A DNA stretch of 64,000 nucleotides, from assembly GCF_900105995.1 (NCBI RefSeq), contig NZ_LT629785.1, positions 868,001 to 932,000 of the forward strand. Direction: 5' to 3'. Below, piece by piece: positions 18,164-25,726 of this stretch. Numbering within the stretch: position 1 is the stretch's first letter; the number at the start of each line of letters is the position of its first letter. Origin of the DNA: Pseudomonas pohangensis. Lineage in GTDB: Bacteria; Pseudomonadota; Gammaproteobacteria; Pseudomonadales; Pseudomonadaceae. A model generated the notes under the pieces. It did no database searches. It worked only from the letters and a program-made list of their open reading frames with translations, and was not told where the DNA came from. Made by a program: the position numbers and the translations under genes.

Positions 18164-18274
18164 ATGAAAAAAGCCACTGTACGCCAGCCCAGAGCAGCAT
18201 TCACCCCAGCTTTTTCGCCAGCGTTTCTGCAGTCCCTGAGCGATTACTTCGACTCGATGTACTTTGCCAATTAG
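18164..18274 (+). CDS. Possible 36-aa small protein
   Basis: A short frame, MKKATVRQPRAAF...FDSMYFAN, 36 aa, preceded by a near-ideal site (CAGGAGAATACC before ATG). The N-terminus is basic, the middle Phe/Pro/Ala-rich (two FSPAF-like units), the C-terminus acidic-aromatic (DYFDSMYF). No membrane segment. It is not part of a known family I recognise. Support is the strong ribosome site and a possible sigma-54 promoter upstream; against it is the short length. It is convergent with pykA. Confidence 0.45.
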   Translation: MKKATVRQPRAAFTPAFSPAFLQSLSDYFDSMYFAN

Positions 18275-18360
18275 CTGATAGCACAGCTTGTGCGCGCACC
18301 GACAAGGACGTCTGGGCCGCACTCGGCGTGTGGCAACGGTCAGGTTATCTGACAGTTGTT

Positions 18361-18418
18361 GTGGGAGTGGCGACCCGCCACGAAATGCACAGCTAAAATC
18401 GCGCCGGGGGCTCCCACA
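18361..18418. repeat. REP-like inverted repeat near the pykA 3' end
   Basis: GTGGGAGTGGCGACCCGCCACG at one end and GCGCCGGGGGCTCCCAC at the other; imperfect arms. It sits just beyond the pykA stop codon and could help end that transcript. Confidence 0.65.
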
Positions 18419-18434
18419 GCAGCGTATGGTCGGC

Positions 18435-19886
18435 TCAGACCAGCGGGTCACCCACATGCAGGATCTTCATGGTGTTGCTGCCGCCGATGGTGTGGTAGCT
18501 GTCGCCCTTGGTCAGGATCACCCAGTCTCCCGCTTGCACCACACCACGTTTGAGCAGTTCGTCCACCGCGGCCTGGCTGACTTTTTCCGGCGCTAATGCG
18601 GCCGGGTCGAACGGCACGGTCTGTACCCCGCGAAACAGCGCGACCCGCGCCTGGGTGGCACGGTGCGGAGAGAAGGCGTAGATCGGCATGGATGAGCGGA
18701 TGCGCGACATGATCATCGGCGTGTAACCGCTTTCGGTCAGGCAGATAATCGCCTTCACACCGGGGAAGTGATTGGCGGTGTACATCGCCGCCAGCGCAAT
18801 GCTTTCGTCGCAGCGCTCGAAGCGCCGGCCCAGACGGTGGCTGGAGTTCTGGCTGGTCGGGTGTTTTTCCGCACCCAGGCACACCCGTGCCATCGCCTGC
18901 ACCGCTTCTACCGGGTATTCACCGGCAGCACTTTCGGCCGAGAGCATCACCGCATCGGTGTAGTCCAGCGCGGCGTTGGCCACATCGGAGACTTCGGCGC
19001 GGGTCGGCATCGGGCTGCTGATCATCGACTCCATCATCTGCGTGGCGGTAATCACCACACGGTTCAGGCGGCGGGCGTGGGCGATGATCTTCTTCTGGAT
19101 ACCGACCAGTTCGGCATCACCGATTTCCACCGCCAGATCGCCACGGGCGACCATCACCCCGTCACTGGCCTGGATCAGTGCATCGAGAGTAGCGTCATCG
19201 GCCACCGCTTCGGCGCGTTCGATCTTGGCGATCAGCCAGGCACTGCCGCCAGCTTCGTCGCGCAGCCGCCGGGCTTCCTGCATGTCGGCAGCATCGCGGG
19301 GGAAGGACACGGCCAGATAATCCAGATCCATGTCAGCCGCGTGCTTGATATCGGCACGATCCTTGTCGGTCAGCGCCGGCGCGGTCAGGCCGCCACCACG
19401 GCGATTGATGCCCTTGTGATCGGACAGCGGGCCGCCGATCAGCACGGTACACAACAACTCATCCTTGCCCACCGAGTCGACGCGCATTTCCACACGGCCG
19501 TCATCCAGCAGCAGTTCGTCGCCGGCCTTGCAGTCGGTGATCAGGTCCGGGTAATCGATGCACACCACTTCCTGATTGCCGGCCTCGCGCGGGTGGCTGA
19601 TGGAGAAGCGGAATTTATCGCCGGCTTTCAGTTCGATGCGCTTGTTGGCAAAGCGCGCGATGCGGATCTTCGGCCCCTGCAGGTCACCGAGCAGGGCGAC
19701 GAAGCGACCGTGTCTGGCGGCAATTTCACGAACCAGTCTGGCGCGAGCCTTGTGGTCATCCGGCGTGCCGTGGGAGAAGTTCAGGCGGGCAACATCCATG
19801 CCGGCCAGAATCAGCTGCTCGAGCACTTCGGGAGAACTGCTGGCAGGGCCGAGAGTGGCGACTATCTTGGTGCGACGGAAGGTCAT
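18435..19886 (-). CDS. pykA: Pyruvate kinase
   Basis: Converts phosphoenolpyruvate and ADP to pyruvate and ATP. The 483-aa protein begins MTFRRTKIVATLGPASSSPEVLEQLI and shows the substrate/metal motif WLIAKIERAEAV (K, E), then MVARGDLAVEIG and the following QKKIIAHARRLNRVVITATQMMESM, the active-site helix. The short C-terminal allosteric domain (LTESGYTPMIMSRIRS...GDSYHTIGGSNTMKIL) fits the PykA-type enzyme. The 71-bp gap separates it from the universal stress protein gene upstream on the same strand. Confidence 0.96.
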   Translation of the reverse strand: MTFRRTKIVATLGPASSSPEVLEQLILAGMDVARLNFSHGTPDDHKARARLVREIAARHGRFVALLGDLQGPKIRIARFANKRIELKAGDKFRFSISHPREAGNQEVVCIDYPDLITDCKAGDELLLDDGRVEMRVDSVGKDELLCTVLIGGPLSDHKGINRRGGGLTAPALTDKDRADIKHAADMDLDYLAVSFPRDAADMQEARRLRDEAGGSAWLIAKIERAEAVADDATLDALIQASDGVMVARGDLAVEIGDAELVGIQKKIIAHARRLNRVVITATQMMESMISSPMPTRAEVSDVANAALDYTDAVMLSAESAAGEYPVEAVQAMARVCLGAEKHPTSQNSSHRLGRRFERCDESIALAAMYTANHFPGVKAIICLTESGYTPMIMSRIRSSMPIYAFSPHRATQARVALFRGVQTVPFDPAALAPEKVSQAAVDELLKRGVVQAGDWVILTKGDSYHTIGGSNTMKILHVGDPLV

Positions 19887-19957
19887 GCAGAAGCTCCATT
19901 TTCTGGGGAGAGCCAGAGGCTACACCGCCGTGACCGTGTAGTCACTTTTCTGCGCCA

Positions 19958-20872
19958 CTACTTTTCCGCCCTGCTGTTGAGCACCAGTAAATCGCAATCG
20001 ACCTCCTCCAGGACACGCTCCGCAGTATTGCCGATCAGCGCCGTATCCAGATGGCTGCGCGATACCGCGCCCATCAGCAGCAGGTCTATCGACTCGCTAC
20101 GCACGAAGTGCGGAATGACTTCCTCCGGGTAACCCTCCACCAGATGGCTGTACGGGCGGATTTGCGGGTACTGCGTGAGCAGCTGGTCAAACGCCAGATG
20201 GCGCTGCTCGGCATTGCTCTTCAGGTATTCCGGGTACTCGGCAACCAGCTTGGCGTCAAACAGCATGGACGGCGGCAGCGGCGCATAGCAGTGCAGGCAA
20301 TGCGGCTCCAGATCAAGCAACCTGCCCAGTTCGCGGGCGGCAATCAGCAGGCGATGATCGAGCGCGGCCGGTTTGTCGATGCTGTGCAGCGGGTCGACCG
20401 CCGCGCAGAGCCGACGATAACCACCGAATGCCCCGTGATGCACCAGCCACACTGGCACCTTGCTGTGGCGGATCAGTTGCCAGCAACTGTTGCTGAGGAA
20501 CAACCGGCGCAGTGCACCATGATCACTGGCTGCCTTGAACAGCATGTCCGGCTTCAGCTCTGCAGCCCGTGCCAGCACCACTTCGTGCAGTGGTTTGCCC
20601 CAGCGAACGCAGGTCTGTACCTGCAGACCTTCCTCGCGCAAAGGCTGCGCGAGGGTTTCCAGCCAGGTCTGGCGTTCCTGCAACAGCTTCTCGCGGGCTT
20701 TTTCCCGTGAGCTGGGATTGAACAGGGAGCTGCCTTCCAGCGTGGCGTGATACTCGCAGACCAGCAACTCAAGGGCCGAGCGGCTCTGCCGCGCCAGCCA
20801 GACAGCCCGCTCCAGAGCCGGTTGGCTTTGCCTGGTCGGATCGATGACCACCAGCAGCATTTTCAGTTTCAT
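19958..20872 (-). CDS. Tandem-domain universal stress protein (UspE-like)
   Basis: A 304-aa cytosolic protein with two Usp domains: residues about 1-145 (MKLKMLLVVIDPTRQSQPALERAVWLARQSRSALELLVC) and about 150-300, the second ending LLLMGAVSRSHLDTALIGNTAERVLEEVDCDLLVL. The last segment holds a G-x9-G-(S/T)-like nucleotide-binding pattern (GNTAERVL). I start it at 20872 because GGAGAATTCGCC precedes that ATG; an upstream ATG adds 13 residues with no good ribosome site. The gene next in line is pykA. Role in stress survival is inferred from family. Confidence 0.88.
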   Translation of the reverse strand: MKLKMLLVVIDPTRQSQPALERAVWLARQSRSALELLVCEYHATLEGSSLFNPSSREKAREKLLQERQTWLETLAQPLREEGLQVQTCVRWGKPLHEVVLARAAELKPDMLFKAASDHGALRRLFLSNSCWQLIRHSKVPVWLVHHGAFGGYRRLCAAVDPLHSIDKPAALDHRLLIAARELGRLLDLEPHCLHCYAPLPPSMLFDAKLVAEYPEYLKSNAEQRHLAFDQLLTQYPQIRPYSHLVEGYPEEVIPHFVRSESIDLLLMGAVSRSHLDTALIGNTAERVLEEVDCDLLVLNSRAEK

Positions 20873-20968
20873 GGCGAATTCTCCGCATCTATTTGTTTCA
20901 TTGCACTGCAAAACCGGCAGGCGCTGCTTGATCTGTATCAGTCAGAGTGATCCCTGTCCGGATTGTCT

Positions 20969-21030
20969 GTAGGAGCGGGCTTGCCCGCGATTCAGGTCTG
21001 ATCAATCGGTCGCGGGCAAGCCCGCTCCTG
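20969..21030. repeat. REP palindrome pair
   Basis: GTAGGAGCGGGCTTGCCCGCGA and the inverse TCGCGGGCAAGCCCGCTCCT, about 18 bp apart, upstream of the Usp gene. Confidence 0.9.
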
Positions 21031-21067
21031 TGAATACTTCTGACTCCGGCGTGGGAACGATATCAAT

Positions 21068-21133
21068 GTAGGCTGGGCTTCAGCCCACCGATATCCTGCC
21101 CGACTGCTTAATGGTGGGCTGAAGCCGCCCTAC
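21068..21133. repeat. GTAGG(G)TGGGCTTCAGCCCACC-type inverted repeat pair
   Basis: GTAGGCTGGGCTTCAGCCCACC and GGTGGGCTGAAGCCGCCCTAC. Together with the REP pair just before, it fills most of the 314-bp gap between the Usp and DUF4124 genes. Confidence 0.88.
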
Positions 21134-21186
21134 ACAAACGTGGGTTGCCGGATTAAGCTGGTTGTTCACCGGCTGGAGACCTGCCA

Positions 21187-21612
21187 ATGCGCCGCCTGAT
21201 CATCCTGATGCTGCTGCTTGCCCCGCTTACCGGCTGGGGCGAGATCTATCGCTGGACCGATGCCAGCGGCCGGGTGCACTTCGGTGAACAGCCCGGGCCG
21301 GGGGGCGAAGCCATAGAGGTCAAGCCGCAGGTGATCGAGCGTGATGCGGCAACCCGGCAGAGTCAGGAGCGTTTACAGAAGGTGCTGGATGCCCGCAAGC
21401 AGGAGCAGACAGCAGCCGCCCAGAAGCAGGCCGGCATCACGGCAAAGCGTAATGAAGAGTGCGCCAAACTGCGCCAGACGCTGGAAAATCTCGGCCATGG
21501 TGGCCTCTATTTCAGCGATGATGCCAATGGCGAACGCACATTTTATAGTGACCAACAGGTAGAGGTGGCACGCAGCAAGGTGGCCAGCCAGTTTGCCGCC
21601 AAGTGCCAGTGA
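21187..21612 (+). CDS. DUF4124 domain periplasmic protein
   Basis: A 141-aa exported protein. A signal peptide (MRRLIILMLLLAPLTGWG) is followed at once by the DUF4124 motif EIYRWTDASGRVHFGEQP (about residues 19-36), then a charged coiled-coil-like stretch (about residues 45-100) and a C-terminal segment GGLYFSDDANGERTFYSDQQV. Function of the family is unknown; many members are periplasmic. It stands alone between repeat elements. Confidence 0.85.
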   Translation: MRRLIILMLLLAPLTGWGEIYRWTDASGRVHFGEQPGPGGEAIEVKPQVIERDAATRQSQERLQKVLDARKQEQTAAAQKQAGITAKRNEECAKLRQTLENLGHGGLYFSDDANGERTFYSDQQVEVARSKVASQFAAKCQ

Positions 21613-21658
21613 AGAAAGAGCATGTCCCGGTTACGTGTAGGCTAAACCATTGCTGGCC

Positions 21659-21725
21659 GTAGGGTGGGTTTCAGCCCACCATTAAACAGTCGAGTACAGT
21701 CTTGGTGGGCTGAAGCCCACCCTAC
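21659..21725. repeat. GTAGGGTGGGTTTCAGCCCACC-type inverted repeat pair
   Basis: Same family as 15696-15760, located in the gap between the DUF4124 and PilZ genes. Confidence 0.88.
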
Positions 21726-21788
21726 GGGCGCCGGACAAAACTTGGCCAGCAATACGAATAAGCCCTGCGCCGGCAAGCGAGAAGCTGA

Positions 21789-22145
21789 ATGTCTGAACAG
21801 CGCCGCATCGAAAGACAGCAGTTGGTGCACTATTTACAGGTGTTCAACTGCATTACCGGCAAGCCCGTCGGCAGTATCGGCAATATCTCGCCGGATGGCC
21901 TGATGCTGGTCAGTCCGTTGCCGATGCTGGTGGGTGCGCGCTTTGCGTTGCGCGTTAAGATACCGGAGGAGGGCGGGGCGCTGCGCTGCATCGACTTCCA
22001 GGCCGATTGCCAATGGAGTCGCGAAGACGTGACTCCGGGTACCTTCGACTCTGGTTTTGCCCTGGTGGAACCGCCGGCGGACTATGTGCAGATGGTCGCA
22101 GTGCTGCATGACTACTTCCGTTTTGTGCCTGAAATTTCTTCCTGA
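21789..22145 (+). CDS. PilZ domain c-di-GMP-binding protein
   Basis: A 118-aa protein that is a single PilZ domain. The c-di-GMP-binding N-terminal RxxxR motif appears in MSEQRRIERQQ, and the (D/N)xSxxG motif appears as NISPDG near residue 36. Strand-rich C-terminal half (ARFALRVKIPEEGG, IDFQADCQWSRED, FDSGFAL). It lies just upstream of the polysaccharide locus, which suggests c-di-GMP control of polysaccharide or surface functions nearby, though that is inference. Confidence 0.87.
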   Translation: MSEQRRIERQQLVHYLQVFNCITGKPVGSIGNISPDGLMLVSPLPMLVGARFALRVKIPEEGGALRCIDFQADCQWSREDVTPGTFDSGFALVEPPADYVQMVAVLHDYFRFVPEISS

Positions 22146-22441
22146 GCGAATGGTTTCTCCCCATAGCCTTGAATGCGCGCGGGCTTTCGATCCGGCCCGC
22201 TATTTCCGCTTTCACAGTTAGATGTCAGGTTGCGCGCGTACCAGCCCCGTGGTTCTTGGCTTCGCCTTGAAGGCAAATACCTTTAAGATGTTGCAGCGGC
22301 AGGAAGTCGCGTGAAATACCCGCCCGGAATGAATCCACTCAACTATTAATCGCCTGTTTTATTGACGGACGGGCGTGTGCGATTGCATGGCCGGGGCAAG
22401 ACACAACGCCAGCGTTTTCAAGATCTGACGCCAAATCTTGG

Positions 22442-22454
22442 GGCGGTAGCGTGT
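22442..22454 (+). promoter_or_regulatory. ops element (RfaH recruitment/pause site)
   Basis: GGCGGTAGCGTGT matches the known ops core (GGCGGTAGCGTG) exactly and in the direction of the downstream polysaccharide genes. It lies 178 bp before the first start codon (22633), inside the 487-bp untranslated leader. The rest of the leader 22146-22632 shows no clear sigma-70 promoter or gene to me. Confidence 0.85.
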
Positions 22455-22632
22455 CTGAAGGGGTTAAGATGGCAGAATTACAGTCATTGATAGTGTCGGC
22501 AGTGTAACCTTGCCCACAATATCCTGCGCGGCAGGAAAATTCTGTGCAGTCAGACACAGGCTAACCAACAGTTTCAGCCAGCGATCAAAAGACGTGCTTG
22601 CGGGCGGGTCGGCAACACAAGTGAGGATGCTC

Positions 22633-23067
22633 ATGATGACAAGAACCTTTACCAGTCTTTCCCTGCTTCTGGCACTGACCTGCACCCAGGCGTATGCCGA
22701 TCAGGCGACTTACGAAGGGCTTAAAGCCGCCGGAGTAAAACTGACCGGACAGCAGGCACAGGAAGTTGCCGAAGCCGAGACAGAGGCTTTGCCTGAGGTA
22801 ATTGCCAGTCTGGTCGCGGCCAATCCCGCAGCAGCCCCGACCATCGTGGCTACCGCCGTTTGCACCGCGCCTGATCAGGCACAGACCATCCCGCCAGCAG
22901 CGGTGAGCGAGTTACCCGAGCAAGCGGAAGCGATCAACGCCGAAGTGGCGCTGGGTTGCCCGGCCTTTGCTGATGATGAAGTGCTTGGCCGGGGCCTGGC
23001 TGCCCCCACATCCAGTATCCCCAGCGGTGGTGGTGCCGGCGGTGGCGAACTGGCCAGCCCCAACTGA
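22633..23067 (+). CDS. Small exported protein of unknown function, first gene of the polysaccharide operon
   Basis: A 144-aa protein with a signal peptide (MMTRTFTSLSLLLALTCTQAYA, cleavage near residue 22). The mature part is Ala/Glu/Pro-rich, with two cysteines (in VCTAPD and LGCPAF) that could form a disulfide. The C-terminus is Gly/Ser/Pro-rich (SIPSGGGAGGGELASPN). I start it at 22633, as GTGAGG lies 6 nt upstream. No family recognised. Its place just after the ops leader and directly before the outer-membrane barrel suggests a role in export or as an accessory secreted component. Real coding is likely from the signal peptide and gene order. Confidence 0.65.
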   Translation: MMTRTFTSLSLLLALTCTQAYADQATYEGLKAAGVKLTGQQAQEVAEAETEALPEVIASLVAANPAAAPTIVATAVCTAPDQAQTIPPAAVSELPEQAEAINAEVALGCPAFADDEVLGRGLAAPTSSIPSGGGAGGGELASPN

Positions 23068-23144
23068 TACTCATCTGCCAATTACAATAATTGATATTTT
23101 TTTCGCTGAACAAAGCGCTGCATCAGCAACACTTGGGGATTTTT

Positions 23145-24347
23145 ATGCGTTGTAAGTTGATCAACTGCTCTTCGATAGCAGCTATTTCAGCAGTGCTGGC
23201 TACCAATGCCTGGGCCATCGAGCCGGAAAGCATCCGCTTTGGTGATGGTCTGAAATTCACCCCGACGCTGAAAACCGAAGAGCGTTATGACGACAATATC
23301 CGTGCGGAGGAATACAACACTCAATCCTCCTGGGTAACGGCCATTTCGCCGACCTTCAAGTTGTCCACCGAAAACCGGAACAGCGCCTATGCACTGACCT
23401 ATTCGCTGGACAATGAAAATTACGCCTCCAGCCACAACGATGACCACACCGACCATCATGTCGATCTCGATGCCGGCTTCCAGTTCGATGTGCGCAACAA
23501 GCTGCGGCTGAATGCCGGTTACGACAAGGTCGAGACCATCGCCAACGACGATTACATCGATTCAGACAACGGCAATATCGTGCCGCTGGGCAATAGCGGC
23601 GAACCGGCCAAGTACACCCAGACCAATGCCGGTGGTGTCTACACCTACGGTGCCAGCAGCGCGTTGATGCAGCTCGAACTGGCGGCCGATTACCAGCAGT
23701 GGCGTTATCAGAACAGCAACGGCTTCAACGACGATCAGGAATACGATGCCCTGCCGCTGCGGGCCACCGGTTTCTATCGCATCGCGCCGAAAACCCGTCT
23801 GCTGCTCGAAGGCCGCCACACCCATTACGACTACGTCAAAGACAACGACCAGAACAGCGACAACAATGCCGTACTGGGTGGCGTAACCTGGGATGCCACT
23901 GCAAAAACCAGCGGCACCATCAAGATCGGTGCCGAGCAGAAGAGTTACGACAACGGCTATTACAACGACGAAAACAACAGCACCTGGGAAGCGGGTGTTC
24001 AGTGGAAACCGCGGACTTACTCCACCTTCAGTCTGAATACCAATCAGAGCTTTCAGCAGGGCACTGACGGCGCCGGCGCCATCGACTCGCAAACCACCAG
24101 CCTGAGCTGGAGTCACGCCTGGCTGGAGCGTCTGAGCTCGGATGTCAGCTACAGCTACACCAGCAATGACTATCAGGGCACCAGTCAGCAGGATTACATC
24201 GACATCGTCGGTGTTGGTCTGACCTATCAGATGCGCCGCTGGCTGGATATCGGTGTTGGCTACAAGTACGCCACCGATGACTCCAACGAGCCTGGGCAGA
24301 GTTATAACCGCAACATCTTTTCGGTCAGCTTCACCGCCGGTCTGTAA
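23145..24347 (+). CDS. Outer-membrane beta-barrel protein (BBP2-like) of the polysaccharide locus
   Basis: A 400-aa exported protein. Start at 23145 (MRCKLINCSSIAAISAVLATNAWA) with GGGGA upstream; the signal peptide ends near residue 24. The mature protein has alternating short strands rich in aromatic and polar residues (SAYALTYSLDNENYASS, KLRLNAGYDKVE, TRLLLEGRHTHYDYVKD) and ends in a repeated strand pattern closing with FSVSFTAGL, typical for an outer-membrane barrel with terminal Leu. Similar barrels (putative beta-barrel porin 2) occur in exopolysaccharide clusters. It probably helps the polymer cross the outer membrane. Confidence 0.78.
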   Translation: MRCKLINCSSIAAISAVLATNAWAIEPESIRFGDGLKFTPTLKTEERYDDNIRAEEYNTQSSWVTAISPTFKLSTENRNSAYALTYSLDNENYASSHNDDHTDHHVDLDAGFQFDVRNKLRLNAGYDKVETIANDDYIDSDNGNIVPLGNSGEPAKYTQTNAGGVYTYGASSALMQLELAADYQQWRYQNSNGFNDDQEYDALPLRATGFYRIAPKTRLLLEGRHTHYDYVKDNDQNSDNNAVLGGVTWDATAKTSGTIKIGAEQKSYDNGYYNDENNSTWEAGVQWKPRTYSTFSLNTNQSFQQGTDGAGAIDSQTTSLSWSHAWLERLSSDVSYSYTSNDYQGTSQQDYIDIVGVGLTYQMRRWLDIGVGYKYATDDSNEPGQSYNRNIFSVSFTAGL

Positions 24348-24365
24348 AACGCTACCTACCCATCT

Positions 24366-24452
24366 GTAGGAGCGAGCTTGCTCGCGATAACTGCATGGAT
24401 GCCCGGCTCGAATCAGGCAACTCAAGCGCATCGCGAGCAAGCTCGCTCCTAC
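24366..24452. repeat. REP palindrome pair
   Basis: GTAGGAGCGAGCTTGCTCGCGA and inverse TCGCGAGCAAGCTCGCTCCTAC, a sequence variant with A/T instead of G/C in the core, between the barrel and Wza-like genes. Confidence 0.9.
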
Positions 24453-24551
24453 ACAAAAGCGTGCAACAGCATCAAAGTAGGCTGGGCTTCAACCACAGGG
24501 GGGCGTAGCTCCCCTTTGCATTTCAACGATTCACAAGAGCAACCCGGATCT

Positions 24552-25091
24552 ATGGTCATTCGCACTTTACTCAGCCTGATGCTTGGCCTGCTGCTATTCG
24601 CCAGCGGAGTTGCGCTTGCGGAAGGCAATTCCTCGTACAAACTGGCGTCAGGCGATGTCATCAGCATCAATGTGTTCGGCGAGCCGGACCTGAGTTTCAA
24701 GGAGCTGCGCCTTACCGATGCCGGCAGCTTCTCCTATCCCTTTATCGGTGAAGTGCAGGCCAAGGGAAAAACCGCAGCAGAAATCGAGCAACTGATCATA
24801 AGCAGACTCAAGGGTGACTATCTGGTCGACCCGCGGGTATCCGTCAGCGTGCTGAAATACCGCGAGTTCTTTATCAGTGGTGAAGTGAAAGCACCCGGCG
24901 CCTACCCATTCCAGCCCGGCCTGACCCTGCGTCGCGCTGTGGCGCTGGCCGGCGGCCTGACCGAGCGCGCCTCCGAAGGGCGCATCAGTATCATCCGTGA
25001 CAACAACCCTGACCGCACACCGGAACCGGCAACTCTCGACACCGCCGTCATGCCCGGTGACTCGATCAATATCGACCAGGGGTTTTTCTGA
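24552..25091 (+). CDS. Wza-like polysaccharide export protein
   Basis: A 179-aa exported protein. Signal peptide (MVIRTLLSLMLGLLLFASGVALA) then the Poly_export domain (YKLASGDVISINVFGEPDLSFKELRLTDAGSFSYPFIGEV, about residues 28-68) and a single SLBB-like domain (FFISGEVKAPGAYPFQPGLTLRRAVALAGG, about residues 107-136). No lipobox Cys. It is much shorter than E. coli Wza, like short forms found in EpsE/VpsM-type loci, and so would need another protein, perhaps the barrel upstream, to span the outer membrane. The ATG at 24552 is chosen from the signal peptide. Confidence 0.9.
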   Translation: MVIRTLLSLMLGLLLFASGVALAEGNSSYKLASGDVISINVFGEPDLSFKELRLTDAGSFSYPFIGEVQAKGKTAAEIEQLIISRLKGDYLVDPRVSVSVLKYREFFISGEVKAPGAYPFQPGLTLRRAVALAGGLTERASEGRISIIRDNNPDRTPEPATLDTAVMPGDSINIDQGFF

Positions 25092-25100
25092 GGCTATGTC

Positions 25101-25165
25101 GTAGGGTGGGATTTAGCCCACCGTACTCTGGTGCAGTTGCCATGGTGGGCTGAAGCCCACCCTAC
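25101..25165. repeat. GTAGGGTGGGATTTAGCCCACC-type inverted repeat pair
   Basis: Same family as at 15.7 kb; begins 10 bp after the stop of the Wza-like gene. Confidence 0.88.
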
Positions 25166-25176
25166 GCAAAAGCAAA

Positions 25177-25627
25177 AAGCGCGCGCCGGAGCTGAAGCCA
25201 CGGGCACCAAGCCGCAGCGTTTTTGTAGGAGCGTGCTTGCCCGCGAATGTTTCAGCGGATACTGCAATCGCGTAATGCGGCGACAGATCAATAGCATCGC
25301 AGGCAAGCCAGCTCCTACGGAAGTAGAAGGCGCGCACCGGAGCTGAAGCCACAGGCACCATGCCGCAGCGTTTTTGTAGGAGCGGGCTTGCCCGCGAATG
25401 TTGCAGCGGATACTGCAATCACGTAAGCAGGCAACAGATCAATAGCATCGCAGGCAAGCCAGCTCCTACGGAAGTAGAAAGCGCGCACCGGAGCTGAAGC
25501 CACAGGCACCAAGCCGCAACGTTTTTGTAGGAGCGGGCTTGCCCGCGAATGTTGCAGCGGATACTGCAATTGCGTAAGCAGGCAACAGATCAATAGCATC
25601 GCAGGCAAGCCGGCTCCTACAAGAGCC
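25177..25627. repeat. Tandem array of three 151-bp REP-containing units
   Basis: The REP core GTAGGAGCG(G/T)GCTTGCCCGCGAATG starts at 25225, 25376 and 25527, exactly 151 bp apart. Each unit also contains the inverse arm GCAGGCAAGCC(A/G)GCTCCTAC and the constant tract GCCGGAGCTGAAGCCAC or a close variant. The units differ by only a few bases, implying recent tandem duplication. With the preceding element it fills the 635-bp gap 25092-25726 between the Wza-like and Wzc-like genes. Confidence 0.9.
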
Positions 25628-25726
25628 AAAGATTGCACCGGGGCGCCGCGCCCACGAAGCTAATACGCCACCGGACAACTGGCATCATTGCTGCCAACTT
25701 CGCAACTTTTCAGAGTCTCTCGTCGC

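Noticed and set aside
25177..25627. Regularly spaced tandem repeats considered as a CRISPR array.
   Set aside because: The 151-bp units are nearly identical along the full length, with no unique spacers and no cas genes.
25315..25678. Minus-strand ORFs of about 70-107 aa containing SRLACDAIDLLPAY... or PVRAFYFRRSWLACDAI.
   Set aside because: These are translated REP array units, with no ribosome site; the same peptide stretches recur wherever the repeat occurs.
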